From assembly GCA_045837725.1 (NCBI GenBank), contig JBEWZL010000056.1, positions 62,001 through 126,000 of the forward strand: a stretch of 64,000 nucleotides of DNA, given 5' to 3'. Position 1 is the stretch's first letter; the number at the start of each line of letters is the position of its first letter. Below are positions 20,812-32,613 of the stretch, piece by piece. The notes below the pieces were generated by a model that saw only the letters and a program-made list of their open reading frames with translations, was not told where the DNA came from and made no database searches. The translations under genes were made by a program, and so were the position numbers. This DNA is from Vermamoeba vermiformis (Eukaryota > Tubulinea > Echinamoebida).

Positions 20812-23485
20812 TTAGAAAATTCCATTTTTGTACCAATTGCCCGAATTGAATTCTTCTCTCAGTCCGTGACTGCACGCAAAATATTCGTCGTAGCGACCAC
20901 CAGTAGTGCGCAGTAAGAATTGCAAGTACGAAGGTCTATAAGAAAAATATGAGTACCCACATCCAGTCCGATCTTAAAATTTCCAAGAGTCAAATTAATT
21001 TTTTAATAGAAAAATGGATTATTTTGTACGTAATAAATCTATATTCTTTGTGCTTGCTAAAATAATGATGGCAGATTGATGCAGCATGAAAAAAATCAGT
21101 GACTTATCGTCCTTAGCGTGACACGTGTCAAACAGAAGTCATTGCAAATTTCGCATTAAAATATTAATCTAACGCTACAGACTGACTCCAGAAACAATAA
21201 CTAGTGACACGTGTCAAACAGACGTCGTGTCAAAATAGAGGTTGCGAAAGAATAAAGGTTCCAATTCAATGATTCTTACCTCAAGCAATCAGGCTCCCAC
21301 AACGAGCCGTAGAACAACACAGCGGTGCAGAATGAATAGAGCAGCACTTCGCCGTTCTTGATCGGCTTGATTTTCTTCGTATCAACTGCGTATCTGAACA
21401 ATGTTTCGGCTGCCTATTAACAAATCATTACTATCATCTATACTGCTTAATATAGATAATATATTATTAATATTCGAATAAACCTTAAAAAAATTGAAAT
21501 TTGGATGTGGATCCGAAATTTGAGCCCGACGAATTATTAGTCGTTTTTTTGATATTATAAGTGTCTTATATTGATAAATTACCTTAGCTACGACCCACAT
21601 AGAGATATCCGGACTTTGAATCAGTGCGGAGGACAATCCAGCGGTGAATCCAGCAATCAACGAGTTCGTCGCGTCTTCTTTGCCTCGAACGCGCCTTTAA
21701 GCACGAGATAAAATTAATACAATGCACGTAATTGCCTTATTTGGTAATAACACATCGTTGGAGGTTTGTTGTACGTACTTTAATATGCAGTGAACAATTC
21801 GTTCAAGTCCTGAGAGCAAACCGAGGAACAAACTGAACCGGAACTGAATATTTGCAGATGTATTAGTTAGTGCATAATATTTCCAAAAAAGGAAATAAAT
21901 ATCGTCGCTGCTTCAATAATATCTTGGGACACCATTTTTTCACGGCAAGTCAAAACCAGCAAATCACTTCGATTTGGATAACAATGATAATCCGACAGTA
22001 TTTCCTTATTAGGAAAGTGATTTCTAATGACTTACGGTGTACTTGTTCAACGCAATATCGAGCAATCTGCGCCACACTTGGTTGCTGAACAAAACTTTTG
22101 GTCGGACTAGCAGTGACAATAAGCCGAATACGCTCTATATTTAGTAATGTTAGAACGATCGCGTGGTTGAATTTCCATATTTGGTAAGGTAAAACTTTGT
22201 ATGAGGTTGAGAAAACTGACCTTGAATAAAAATGCCAAAATGAATGATTGACCGAATCCCATAATACTATAATGCAAACAATAGCCTCTGTGTTCGCACA
22301 ACTTGCAGTCTATTAATAAAATATCAGCAACGGAGATCCGCTGACGAAAACTTGCCTAATTTGGAAAAATGGTTTTTTTTAGATTGAACAAATTATCGTT
22401 CGTAAGAGTTAGTAAGACGAAAATATTGAACTTACTAGGCTTTCCAGGAATAGTTTTACTGACAATTCGTTCAAACCAACTCTTTTTTTGTTCAGATCCG
22501 ATGAAAAATTTCATGAGACCGCCAATATTATTGCCCAGATTGGCTGGTCTGTATTTATAGAATGCTACGAGGACACTCCATGACATAGCAAATAGGAGAG
22601 TAAGTCCACCAGGAATAGGAAGTGCCAATTCTAAACAAAAATTTCGGTCAAGATCCGATCGGAAAAATAAAAGTCATTTGAATTGTCAACAATGCGTGAT
22701 CAATATTATATTATATATGTATGACTTACTTCTAGCTACGGCCATTTTAAATAAGGCCTCTGCAGCTTGATTCATGACATAGACGGCCAATTCTACGCGT
22801 CGATGAGGTTTTTCGATAAATAAATACAAATAAGAGCCCAAAAACGCATTTAAAAATGAAAAAATGCGATAATTTCTGCCAGTTAATGATGTGGCCACGC
22901 ACATTTGACCGCAGAAAGAACTTCCATAAGCAGCTAAAAATAAAAACAACGGATCAGTATCGGATCTTCATTTGCGTATTATTAATTAGGCTTAAATAAT
23001 TAATGATAGATATTTATATACTAATTATTGATAATTTTAAATGTAACCGACTAAATTTGCCGTGTGCACAAAAAATTGATTTTCGCGTGACATTTCTCGG
23101 TGTTTTTGAAGGCGGTGCCGCTGATACTAAAAATATGGCATATCATAATATTAAGGTACTATTAGATAAACAAATCCGGTAATCGATTTCGTTAAAGCGC
23201 AGATCCGAACGGCTAATAAACAAATTTTTTGTATTTTTCTAACGGGTGCTTACCAATAAATAAACTGCTTCGTAATATATTAGGCAATGTCTTCTTAATA
23301 AAAAATTGGAAGTTCTTTTTGTTAAGCAAGTGTGTTAAAATGTAGATCGGCCCGTAGATCTTCAAGCAATTGTTAAATGTATCAATAAATGCTCTCCAGA
23401 CATAAACATAGTGCGATCCAGTCTTGGCATGAATGGTCACCGAGCAGGGCTGATAAAACCAATAAAGCTCCTTCGAGTTGGACAT
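20812..23485 (-). CDS. tmem135: TMEM135-like peroxisomal/mitochondrial membrane protein
   Basis: Nine exons (about 23485-23254, 22933-22730, 22630-22436, 22309-22221, 22134-22036, 21843-21779, 21694-21583, 21413-21280, 20935-20812), all in phase, give 417 residues against about 458 in human TMEM135. The N-terminal Cys-containing segment CSVTIHAKTGSHYVYVWRAF and IYGPIYILTHLL match the TMEM135 N-domain. Further matches are FIEKPHRRVELAVYVMNQ, CKLCEHRGYCLHYSIMGF, AGFTAGLSSAL and the C-terminal KNGEVLLYSFCTAVLFYGS. Several helices span the membrane. Family members act in peroxisome/mitochondrial lipid handling and organelle dynamics; that role here is by homology. Intron 1 is unusually long (320 bases). 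Two perfect TGACACGTGTCA palindromes and several CArG-like motifs lie in its introns. Confidence 0.92.
21119..21130. promoter_or_regulatory. E-box palindrome TGACACGTGTCA, copy 1 of 2 in TMEM135 intron 8
   Basis: A perfect 12-bp palindrome with CACGTG at its centre, the core of bHLH/bZIP sites. The same 12-mer occurs at 21205 and 7391. Regulatory function is inferred. Confidence 0.4.
21205..21216. promoter_or_regulatory. E-box palindrome TGACACGTGTCA, copy 2 of 2 in TMEM135 intron 8
   Basis: Same 12-mer as 21119, 86 bases away, and both followed by AACAGA. The shared flank suggests either a local duplication or a composite site. Confidence 0.4.
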
Positions 23486-24292
23486 TTTTTTGATTTTGAG
23501 ACCAGGATCTGATCAGAAAAAAATATCTAGATTAGAGCTGATTCATGAAAGATCGAGCATTAAAATATTTCTAAAATAATTAGCAAAATATTAATAAACA
23601 AATACGAGCTCTAATTGCACAAGTTTGTTTGCAAGTCTATTAATTAGATCAAATTCGGATCTAGCCTCCGAGGTTGTCGTACAAACAAAACAAGTTTCAT
23701 AAACTTACTATATTGCAGCTCGTTGCAAAATGACACAACTCAAAATGAGTCCCAATCGTATGTAATTTTGTTGTGTGTTGATGAATCACTCAGGAGAAAT
23801 TAAAATTACGAGGGTTTCGTACTGCGACAGAGATTGCCACTGTAATTTCAATGAAACATTAAAAGGTTTGATGCGGTCTAATCATTGTTTGGAACCACAG
23901 TTGCACGGAGCGAGTTCGATCGAACGTTCCGAATCTACCTACTTAGCATGGAGACTCCAAGCAACTCAATACTATTGCGCGACTGAAAGAACTATTTGAG
24001 GTTATTATCAAGGCTCAACTTCCTAAAGAGATAATTTTCAGATGAAAAATCATCGGGTTGCCTCTTTTAGGCAGATCTTGCCTTCGATATCAAATTAATG
24101 GAAATTAACTGGTATTAATAACCTTAAATATTCAGACTAACTAATCAAGCCTTGCTTTTAGAGTCTTTGTCACGATCTGCAACTACTTTTGTACCGAAAG
24201 AAACAACCGATTAAAATTACAGTTTATTTACAAAATTATTTACGAAAAATAAGAACGAAAGAGACCACTCTTTAATATGGTTCCTTTTGAAG
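23486..24292. other. Intergenic region between convergent-divergent genes
   Basis: Upstream of TMEM135 (-) and downstream of the galactosyltransferase gene (-). Contains a 75-codon ORF at 23775 without splice or family support. No RNA gene or repeat recognised. Confidence 0.4.
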
Positions 24293-25500
24293 TTATTTCT
24301 TCTCGTCTAAGTGGGTGTTGTCGTCATCAGGCAGGACTTGTACTTTGTGTCTATAATACAGCCCGTCCTTGCTCATCGTACTAGACTTCAATTTGTACCA
24401 TAATGTATTTAAGCCACTTTTTTGCCATAATTTCCTCGATTCTTCTAATTTTTCTAAATTTTCATCTCGAAAAGTCGTGGATGCGGACTTATGACCAGCA
24501 TTTAACGAGTAGAATAATGAAGGTCTTGATGAATACGTTAACTTCAATCCCGCCAATTTAATTCTGTAGCTGAAATCGTCATCTTCGCCTCCCCAGCCCC
24601 AATAATCATTCGAATAGCCATTTATAGCCACAAAATCGGCTCTATTAACGCACGTGACTGTTCCAGCGAATCCTCTATAAATATATTTCCATCCTATAGT
24701 TAAGAACGTTAGCCAGATTGCTCGATCCAAAGCTTTATTTTATTTTAATTTTAATTTTCAAGTTTAATAGAATCCATGTTATTAATATTAACAATTATTT
24801 TGGACGCTTGATATTTTTATGTCGATCGCGTTGTTGGACTGATTTATTAAAGTTTTAAGATTGCATTTCGTATATTTTCGGTTAAAGAGTCATATTCATA
24901 GGGTTAGCCTTACCAAACTTTTGAATGAGCACGCCAAGCTGTCTAGGCTTCTCAGGATATGAATAATCAACGCATGGTGAGGCTGGAATAGTGTCTACGT
25001 CATGAAGACAAAAATAATCGTGATTTGATTGCGTCAAGTTGAATCCAATATTTAGTAGCTTGGCTCTATTGAATATATGCATGTCGTCTTGCTCTATTAC
25101 ATGAATAGAGAATTTTATGTTGAGATCCTGAAAAAACGCGTGCATCATTTGAGAAAAGGCTTGAAGGTGCATTTCGCGGTTTCTGAATGGTACTAATATT
25201 GCTAATGTATGATTACTATCGGGAGCATTATCATATCTATCTTCAGGACCTTGACAAAGTCTCGAATCTGTATTCAAAAATTAGATCCAAATACGGATTT
25301 GAAACAAAAAAGAGTTAAACTCACATAATTTATTCATACCGTGTAAAATAATTATAGTAATATTATATGTACATACCAGAACATTCTGCGGGTTCCCAAG
25401 TCGGTCCCAGAAAAAATTCAATGTTATAGGCGATCAGCAAGCCCAACACCACTAAAAATAATAGCGATATAACCACACGCAGCAACATAGGCCTAGCCAT
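24293..25500 (-). CDS. Beta-1,4-galactosyltransferase family glycosyltransferase (GT7)
   Basis: Transfers a hexose (Gal or GalNAc type) from a UDP-sugar to glycan ends in the Golgi. Three exons (about 25500-25377, 25267-24914, 24693-24293) give 292 residues. Residues 8-27 (RVVISLLFLVVLGLLIAY) form a type II signal anchor. The catalytic domain shows LAILVPFRNRE, FNRAKLLNIGF, the metal-binding DVD in HDVDTIP (about 131) and the acceptor/donor loop WGWGGEDDD (about 191). These are diagnostic of GT7. It is shorter than animal enzymes (about 400 residues), mainly because the stem is short. Introns are longer (109 and 220 bases) than the local norm. The neighbouring surface-protein genes give plausible substrates, but that is only context. 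Confidence 0.93.
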
Positions 25501-25839
25501 GGTTCTATGATTGATACGCTTTGTGGTGGTGCGGGTAAAGAAGGAAAAATACTAGATTTTTTGCACGGGCTTGTTTTCAATCCCAAAAAACGGTTCAGTT
25601 AGTAAACCACAATAGACATAATATTATACCTTTATGCTATACATAATTTGATAGTCGTCAATCGCTAATCTCGATCTAACCAACCGAACAAACAAAAAAC
25701 TGAAACTACGCAAAATGTTGAAGCTTACTATCGCAGCTGTTGATGATTGCACCAAATATACCCGTTATTTTAGAATTATTTAGGAATATTTAATAATTTT
25801 GTTTTTGAAAGAAAGCGCAGACGGAGCGGATTTATTTAT
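25501..25839. other. Intergenic region upstream of the galactosyltransferase gene
   Basis: AT-rich, with no exon seen. It holds the promoter of the (-) glycosyltransferase gene and the 3' end of the next (-) gene. Confidence 0.4.
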
Positions 25840-26475
25840 TTAGATCAAAAGAACTCCAACAATAGCCAAAGTGCTAGCACCAACAACAACTGCGTTGCTC
25901 TTAGCTCCAGGAGTAGTGCTCTTCGGAGCGTTAGTCGGGGCAGTGACAGGTGCAGCAACGGGCTCAGCTGTGGGTTCAGCAAGCGGTCCGGCCAACAAAT
26001 TCCGAGAATCGCAGTCGGAAGGGGAAGCGCAGAAGCCGGAGTCGGTGCAAAAAGCCTAAGAGCCAAACGTTAGTTTCGGCATCTAAAATTTGCCGGCTTT
26101 GGATCTGCCGACAAATTTGTTTCTCTTTAAAAGTTTAAATTAATAATAAATAAAATGAATCTAAATATACATGCAAATGGACTATTAATGAATGGCAGCC
26201 TCGACGACTAAGTCTTACCACACGAATTCGGTACGCATCCAAAGGACATGCAGCACCGCTAACAGCGTAGCAGGTAGACAGGGCCATCATGCACATGCAG
26301 TTGTCGAAGAGAGAAATAGCAGTAGCGGTGCACTTGTTATAGTCGACTTCGCACTGGCACTGAGCCGAAGCGGATGCTACAAAAAAAGTTTGTAAAGTTA
26401 TTATGGCATAATAATCACCTTCGTCTCAATTAACGTACCAATAAGCAAAGCAAGTACGGCAAAGACGTATTTCAT
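25840..26475 (-). CDS. Small secreted cysteine-rich protein, probably GPI-anchored
   Basis: Three exons (about 26475-26439, 26376-26219, 26055-25840) give about 136 residues. MKYVFAVLALLIG plus ASASAQ makes a signal peptide with a likely cleavage near AQC. The mature part has regularly spaced cysteines (CQCEVDYNKC, CMCMMALSTC, AACPLD, then FCTDSGFCASPSDC). A Pro/Thr/Ala linker follows, then a hydrophobic C-terminus VVVGASTLAIVGVLLI with no basic tail, the pattern of a GPI signal. The gene lies opposite an ORF at 25871-26059 that is only its antisense image. Same plan as the protein at 59334. No named domain recognised. Confidence 0.75.
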
Positions 26476-27178
26476 GATGAGAAGTGGTGTTATGTTGTCT
26501 AAAGAATAAAAAAAAAATTCGACGACAAAAATGTTTTGCCTTATTTGGTTAAATTCATTCACGTTTGTGCCAGTTGCCGTTGTATGGTGTCGTTGGACTA
26601 TAATTACAAAATATCGACCCAATATTAAAGCATTCAACGATCGGAGCACAGCCAATGGCAGCATCGTTTGCATTTGGATCAGATTTACATTATTACGATG
26701 GATAACGCTCCGAAATCTACATACCCTGGAATTTAATAGATCCAAATACGGATCATCCGCTTTTTTTAACCCCGAACTTTTGCTGATCTAAATTCAAAAA
26801 TCAGCAAGTTTTAGTCCGACTCCCTCCGTGCAGACTTCCAATTAACGTGTAAGTTTAAAATGACGATTTTCTCGATCTTGTATAACGTTATACGAAGCGG
26901 CAAATCATATCAGAAATAACTAAGCAAGCCTTTACTAGTAACGCAAATCGAACTACCAATCGCGTATCTTTTCGGTTTGTGAAGAGTCATTGTTAAGCAG
27001 TGCTGCAGTAATTACCCTGAAAATGCATCGTAGCTTTGTGAAATCTACAACGGGAACAACCGGGTGTGAACTTTTGGGAACAAGCTCCCAGGGGAAGCAC
27101 GTGCTTCCTGTGGATAAAAACCAATCTGTCTTACACCAAAAGATTGTTTTTAGCAACGATACTACTACGACAGCACAG
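26476..27178. other. Intergenic, divergent promoter region
   Basis: Lies between the (-) gene at 26475 and the (+) gene at 27179. Contains CCTTATTTGG (26539-26548), TAGATCCAAATACGGAT near 26741 and a 14-bp palindrome GAAGCACGTGCTTC near 27095 that encloses an E-box. No exon supported. Confidence 0.45.
27095..27108. promoter_or_regulatory. E-box inside a 14-bp palindrome upstream of the membrane protein gene
   Basis: GAAGCACGTGCTTC reads the same on both strands and lies about 75-85 bases before the ATG at 27179. Position and symmetry suggest a bHLH-type operator; not proven. Confidence 0.4.
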
Positions 27179-27703
27179 ATGACGCGAGTATTACTTATCG
27201 TCGCACTTTTGTTGCCTTTGGTGTTCGCTCAAACACGACCAACACTTGAAATCGTCGTATTCTCCGACATCTGCGCAACCTACATCACTACGTACGCTTT
27301 GGAGAATAATCCTTCCTTGTGTCAAAGGTTACCCTCGGTCACCGGTGGCATAGTCAGTGGATGGCCAGGATACGCTCGGTGTCAAGGAGATAGGATGCTC
27401 TTATCCTACTGCAGACGACAAGACAATGCCACAGACTGTGGTGACTGCGAAACACCTGTTCAAGTTTCCATCCGCAGTCGAGACACAGGGTGCGGTTGGG
27501 ATGGAATTATAGGCGCATCGGTCAGAGTTTCTTGTCCGCCAATCAATACAATTCTTGTTGAAGAAGGCGCGTTTGCTGTGGCTTGGAGTGGATTCTGCGT
27601 ATTTTTCGTCATGGCTGTTGTTTTTATGGCTCTGTATATCCACCAAAGAAGATCCGCAGTAAACATGTACAAAAACGCTCCACTAGCAGAACCGCTAATG
27701 TAG
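27179..27703 (+). CDS. Single-pass type I membrane protein, unknown family
   Basis: Intronless, 174 residues. MTRVLLIVALLLPLVFAQ is a signal peptide with a clear cut after FAQ. The ectodomain has about nine cysteines (SDICATY, SLCQRLP, YARCQGD, SYCRRQ, DCGDCE, TGCGWD, VSCPP), enough for four disulphides. AVAWSGFCVFFVMAVVFMALYI is the transmembrane helix, followed by a short basic tail HQRRSAVNMYKNAPLAEPLM. An in-frame ATG at 26990 is rejected because the segment it adds would hide the signal peptide. The small tail argues against enzymatic signalling. Confidence 0.8.
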   Translation: MTRVLLIVALLLPLVFAQTRPTLEIVVFSDICATYITTYALENNPSLCQRLPSVTGGIVSGWPGYARCQGDRMLLSYCRRQDNATDCGDCETPVQVSIRSRDTGCGWDGIIGASVRVSCPPINTILVEEGAFAVAWSGFCVFFVMAVVFMALYIHQRRSAVNMYKNAPLAEPLM

Positions 27704-28009
27704 AAAAATTTGTTCATCCATAGGGTACCCTACATTATAATAAACATGCTGCATTAATATCAACACGTCATTTCAGTTCCTTAAAAAATAGACACGAAAT
27801 CTTGATCTGCAACGGTAATGCCAACCACCTCCGAGACAGCTAAACAGACGAAATAATACATTGAAGTGCTCATCGGATTGTTTGTTGCTCTGACAGGACC
27901 ATCCAATGGCTAATAATAAAGAAATCCGACCCGACATTTTCATCTTACCTTTTTCAGATCAACACAAGAGCCAACTTCGCCATTATTTTGTGCATGTTCG
28001 AATTAAAAC
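27704..28009. other. Intergenic region upstream of Ku80
   Basis: Contains AATAAA-like signals just after 27703. The short ORF at 27906-28154 overlaps the first Ku80 exon in another frame and is not supported. Confidence 0.4.
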
Positions 28010-31000
28010 ATGGCAGCTCCAACGAAGGTATATACAAAAGCTGAAGCCAGACGAATCCGTTGGCAGGTGGATGTGGCGAAGATTTTTGTCTAATAATTCA
28101 AATATTATAGGAAAATGTAGTTATATTGCTCGATGTTGGTCTGGGGATGACTAAAGGCAAAAAATCAACGGAATTATTGGAAGGCGCGATCAAAGCCGTT
28201 ACTTTGCTAGTGCAACAAAAGGTAATCATTTTGCCCGCTCCAAATTAATTAATTAACTTAATTATAATTTTTAATCGCATTATTGTTCGGTTAGGAACGC
28301 ATTTTTGAAATTTAACTCGATCCCGCCTAAATTGCCGTAATTTCGTCGAAGCGAAAATTATTGGAAATAGAATCTATATCGTGCAATATTATTTTGAATT
28401 ACTAACGAATTTTTCATAGATTTTGTACAGCAGTAAAGATGAATTAGGTCTCGTTTTATTTGGCACGAACGGTAAGTTGATTAGCGATTCATTTATTTAA
28501 CCTTTAAATTATTATTAATATGCCAATAAGCCGTATGTATAATAATACAACGTTAAATTAATTACATCGACTACGGAATTATTTCTGATTTTTTAATTTA
28601 GAGACGAATAATGATTTGGCCGAAGGAGGACGAGAAGGCTATGAAAATATCAATGTGATGTATAATATCTTACCACCTAATCTTAAATTGCTACGTGATA
28701 TTGAATCAATTACGCCTGGCGATGCTGAAGCCGATTGTAAGTACACGCGATCTAGATCTCGCTGTCACCGTCATATTTTAATTTGAATAGGCATTGTCGT
28801 TAATATTAAGCAAATAGTGCAACCTATAATAATATCCAAACAATATTATACTCAATTATAAGACAGATCTGATTTTTTCATTATCGGATCTAGCTTCGTG
28901 AATGTTACTTTTTTTGCAGTAGTACGAATTTAATACTAATATTATTTTTATACTATTATAGTCATTGCAGCACTCATCGTGGGCATGGACATGTTGATAA
29001 AAAAAGCAGGTCAGAAGAACGTTCAAAAACGTATTTTCTTGGTGACGAATGCTGGGTCACAAGTGTTCAAAGAAGACATGCCTATTGTAGTCGATAAATT
29101 GAAGGAGATGGATGCCAGATTGAACGTTATGTAAGTTACTTCTATTTTCAAAATTTTGTAGGATCCAAATCACACCTATAATTCAATTCATAACGCTTAA
29201 ATATAATGCGTACAATAATTTCATGAATGGATCGATTGGGTTTTTGATTGCTTAAGATGGTGTTATTAATATTTTTTGTACTATAGTGGTGTTGATTTTG
29301 CCGATGAACATAGCGCCAACAACAATTTGAACCAATCGAACAAAATTAAAGCAAAAGATAAAGTCAAGGTACGTACTATTCTTCTACGATCATTATTTCC
29401 AAATTAGGCAATTGCCTTACATAAAGAGCACACGAACAAAATTTTAGAGTTGTTTACCGTGTTAATTTTTTTGCCTTTTATAGCAAGAAAATGAAGAACT
29501 GCTGCGCGAGTTGTGCGGTCAAGTGAAAGGTGTCGTAGTGCCAGTGACACAAGCCATTGAAATGATGTCGTACTTCAGATCCAAATCCGTGTTGCAAAGA
29601 ACTAGTTTCAGAGGATTCTTCGAAGTGAGTCAATTCGTTAAAATTCCTGTGTGGGCCTTTAAGAAGACTGCTGAAATGAAATTTCCTTCTTTGGCAAAAG
29701 TTTCCAAGGTCTCCCAAGAATGTAAGTGCGCACGTTATTGCCATTTATAGTCCTAGAAAAAAAAAAAATGACCTTATTAATTTGCAAGTATTAATTTGCA
29801 GCGGAAAATCCTGGCACGATGAATGTTATTCCGCAGCGCACGTTCCACAATGTGATGGATGAAAATCCAGACGAAGAAGTTCCCGAAGCACAACGAGTGA
29901 AGGGCTACAAATATGGCAAGACTCTCGTACGTATCTCTTACATTACTTTCATGAACGCCATTCACTGAATTGTTGATCGATCTAGGTACCGTTCTCCAAA
30001 ATCGACGAAGACGCGTTGAAATTGCAAACAGAGTCGGAATTGAAATTGATCGGTTTTAGCGCTAAAACTAATGTGCCACGTAAGTTTAATACGCCATTAC
30101 CATTTTAGGCAAGTATATACTCATCGATCCCTTTAGGTCATCACTATCAAGCTGATGTCGAGTGCATCACTTCGTTGCCCGGTGATCCTGATGCTGCTGT
30201 CGCTTTGAGCGCATTGGTAAGTAACGAAATTTCAATTTTCACCGAAGGAAAATCACGTGACTACACCTACAAATTGATCTTCAAACGGTTATTGACATTC
30301 AATTTATCAAGTCGACTGAGCCTAATTTCCTTTATAGATTCATGCCCTGGCCGAAACTAACTCCGTGGCCATCGTCCGATTCGTGAAAAGAAAAAATGCA
30401 CCGCCACAACTGGGTGTGCTGACGCCGAGCATTAAGACTGACCACGAAGTGCTGTACTACAACAAATTGCCTTTTTCGGAAGATATCCGACAGTATGCCT
30501 TTGCACCTCTTTTAAGCAATACTACGCGCAAATCTTACGTGCCGAATGAAGAACAATTGAACGCCGCGGAAGAATTGATCAACGCACTGGATCTCACTAA
30601 AGCTGCGACTGATGAGGACGGGTACGTCATAAAACACTTTTTTACTAACACGTTATTAACAACTATGATAATCCTTTAAGTAATAATTTTCTGTGTTTTT
30701 ACATGAAGAAATTTTGTGTTTTTTGGCCACACGTGCTGACCGGTGGATCTGACGACTAATTTTCATTCGTGTAGAAATCCGATTGAAGCTCTCAAGCCTA
30801 AATACACGTACAACCCGGCACTACAACACTTCTACCAAGTACTACAGTCACGTGCCATGCAGCCTGAAACACCACTACCGCCTTTGGATCCGCTCATTGA
30901 AAAGTACGTGAAAATATAATTACAACCCACCCCTACTGTTATCAGCATAACATGAAACATAATAATATTTCGCCCTATCGAATTTTCATATGATATACTT

Positions 31001-32157
31001 CGTCAATCGAACTCACGTGGTTGGTGGTTAGGTACGTGGCTCCAGACGAAGAATTGTTCAAGAAAGCAGAAGACTCGTTGAAGAATTTCAAAGAGAAGTT
31101 CGTGTTTGTGAAGACAGAGCTGAAAGAGAAAGAGAATCGACGTCGGAACTGGTCCGAAGCATTTTTGCGCGATGAAGATGTCACGCTCGAGTCGTACATG
31201 GCTGGCGGCGAGAAAAAGAAACAAAAACTCGGTACGTGCCCTAAACATCGATCTCGCACGGAGATTAATATTGACATGAAATTTCATCCATTTTTTTCAC
31301 ATTTTACTCGTGATATTTTTTACTCTTTGAGTAGTACTAACTATAGCTTTGATTTTTTTTAGACGATGGCCAAGGCATGTCATTGCAAAGCATTATCAGC
31401 GGAGGTGTCAATGAAGTCGGCACGATCACACCAGTGCAAGATTTCAAGAGCATGTTGACGCGCAAAGACGTCGATTTGGTCGATACAGGTACGCGTACTT
31501 GCCTTATTTGGAAATCCTTGCAAAAGCAATCTTACTCGTTGTTCCAGTCTTTGCGGATACTAATTTCCATATTTAGCCATCAAGCAAATGCGCGATCGCA
31601 TCGTCAAGTTCGTTCATGAAAGTATTAAGGACTCGTACTATGACAAAGCTATTGAATGTCTGGATGCGTTGCGAAGTGGATGCTTACAGGTACCTGATGA
31701 TCGATAAAAAGAACGAAATGACATCGCATAGGCTCTAACTACCTTGCCATATTAGGAAGGTGAAGTCGCCAATTTCAACAACTTCATGAACGACTTGAAA
31801 AAGTTTTTCAGAGGCAAGCGACGAAATGACTTTTGGGAGCGCATTGTTAGCAAAGACATTAGTCTGATTACGATGGACGAGAACGCTGAAAGTGATATTA
31901 CGGGTGAAGATGCTGTTAGAGTAAGTTGAAAAAAAATCTTAAAATAGATCCGTTGTCAAATCCGTCAAGCAATTTCGATTATTAAATCCGCTATTATTGC
32001 TCTTTTATTAATTACTCGTTATATTTAGTTCTTAAAGGGCGATATGGTCATCGATAGTTCAGCGCAGAATAATAATAACAATAATAACAACGATAAGGAA
32101 GAGAAGCAAGTTGGTGATGAACACGATGCTGAATCATTGTTTGATATGTTAGAATAG
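28010..32157 (+). CDS. xrcc5: Ku80, DNA double-strand-break repair (NHEJ) subunit
   Basis: Partner of Ku70 in the ring that binds DNA ends for non-homologous end joining; nuclear. Seventeen exons from a 6-codon first exon (MAAPTK) to 32157 give about 750 residues, the usual Ku80 size. The N-terminal von Willebrand-type domain is ENVVILLDVGLGMTKGK...KRIFLVTNAG. The beta-barrel DNA-binding core includes KGYKYGKTLVPFSK, KLIGFSA and IVRFVKRKNAPPQLGVL. A helical C-terminal arm follows, with IKQMRDRIVKFVHESIKDSYYDKAIECLDALR. The end is acidic, DEHDAESLFDMLE, similar to the DLLDMI-type motif by which animal Ku80 recruits DNA-PKcs. All exon joins keep phase. No overlapping neighbour. Confidence 0.96.
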
Positions 32158-32613
32158 ATTAAGTAAATTAACAATTAGTAAAAAATTTACATAGACGAAA
32201 AGTACTGTCATATTTCGATCGATTTATTTAATTTTGCTTTCGAAAATCGTAATATCGTAACAAATTAGATAATTAGTGCTTACTTTAAGATACTTTTTAC
32301 TATCATATATACGGAGAAGTAAATCGATACCAGTTTTTTTGCGAGATTCGTGAGGTCAAACGGAGATAGTGCAGTATAGTCAACTAGAGATAACTTGAGT
32401 AAAAAAAATATATCAGCGAATATAATTTAGCAATGCGAGCCACTTCACTAGCTCCGAAGTACGAAAGATCTTAAATTGGAATTCTACCAAATGCGATTCA
32501 ATCGTATTGCTTCGTTATCATTGGTCCATTACTGTCTGTTTTTTCTGTTTTTGTCACGTGCAGTATAACTTTTAAAGCCGTTTGTAAAATTCATTTGTTC
32601 TTTTCCAACCGAA
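32158..32613. other. Intergenic region
   Basis: AT-rich, no exon. Holds the 3' end of Ku80 and the promoter of the gene at 32614; a CACGTG lies near 32555, about 60 bases before that ATG. Confidence 0.4.

Noticed and set aside
23775-23999. 75-codon plus-strand ORF between TMEM135 and the glycosyltransferase
   Set aside because: No domain, no splice context, and the residues look random.
25871-26059. Plus-strand ORF (MLAPTTTALLL...)
   Set aside because: It is the antisense image of the third exon of the secreted protein on the minus strand, which has a signal peptide, cysteines and splice support.
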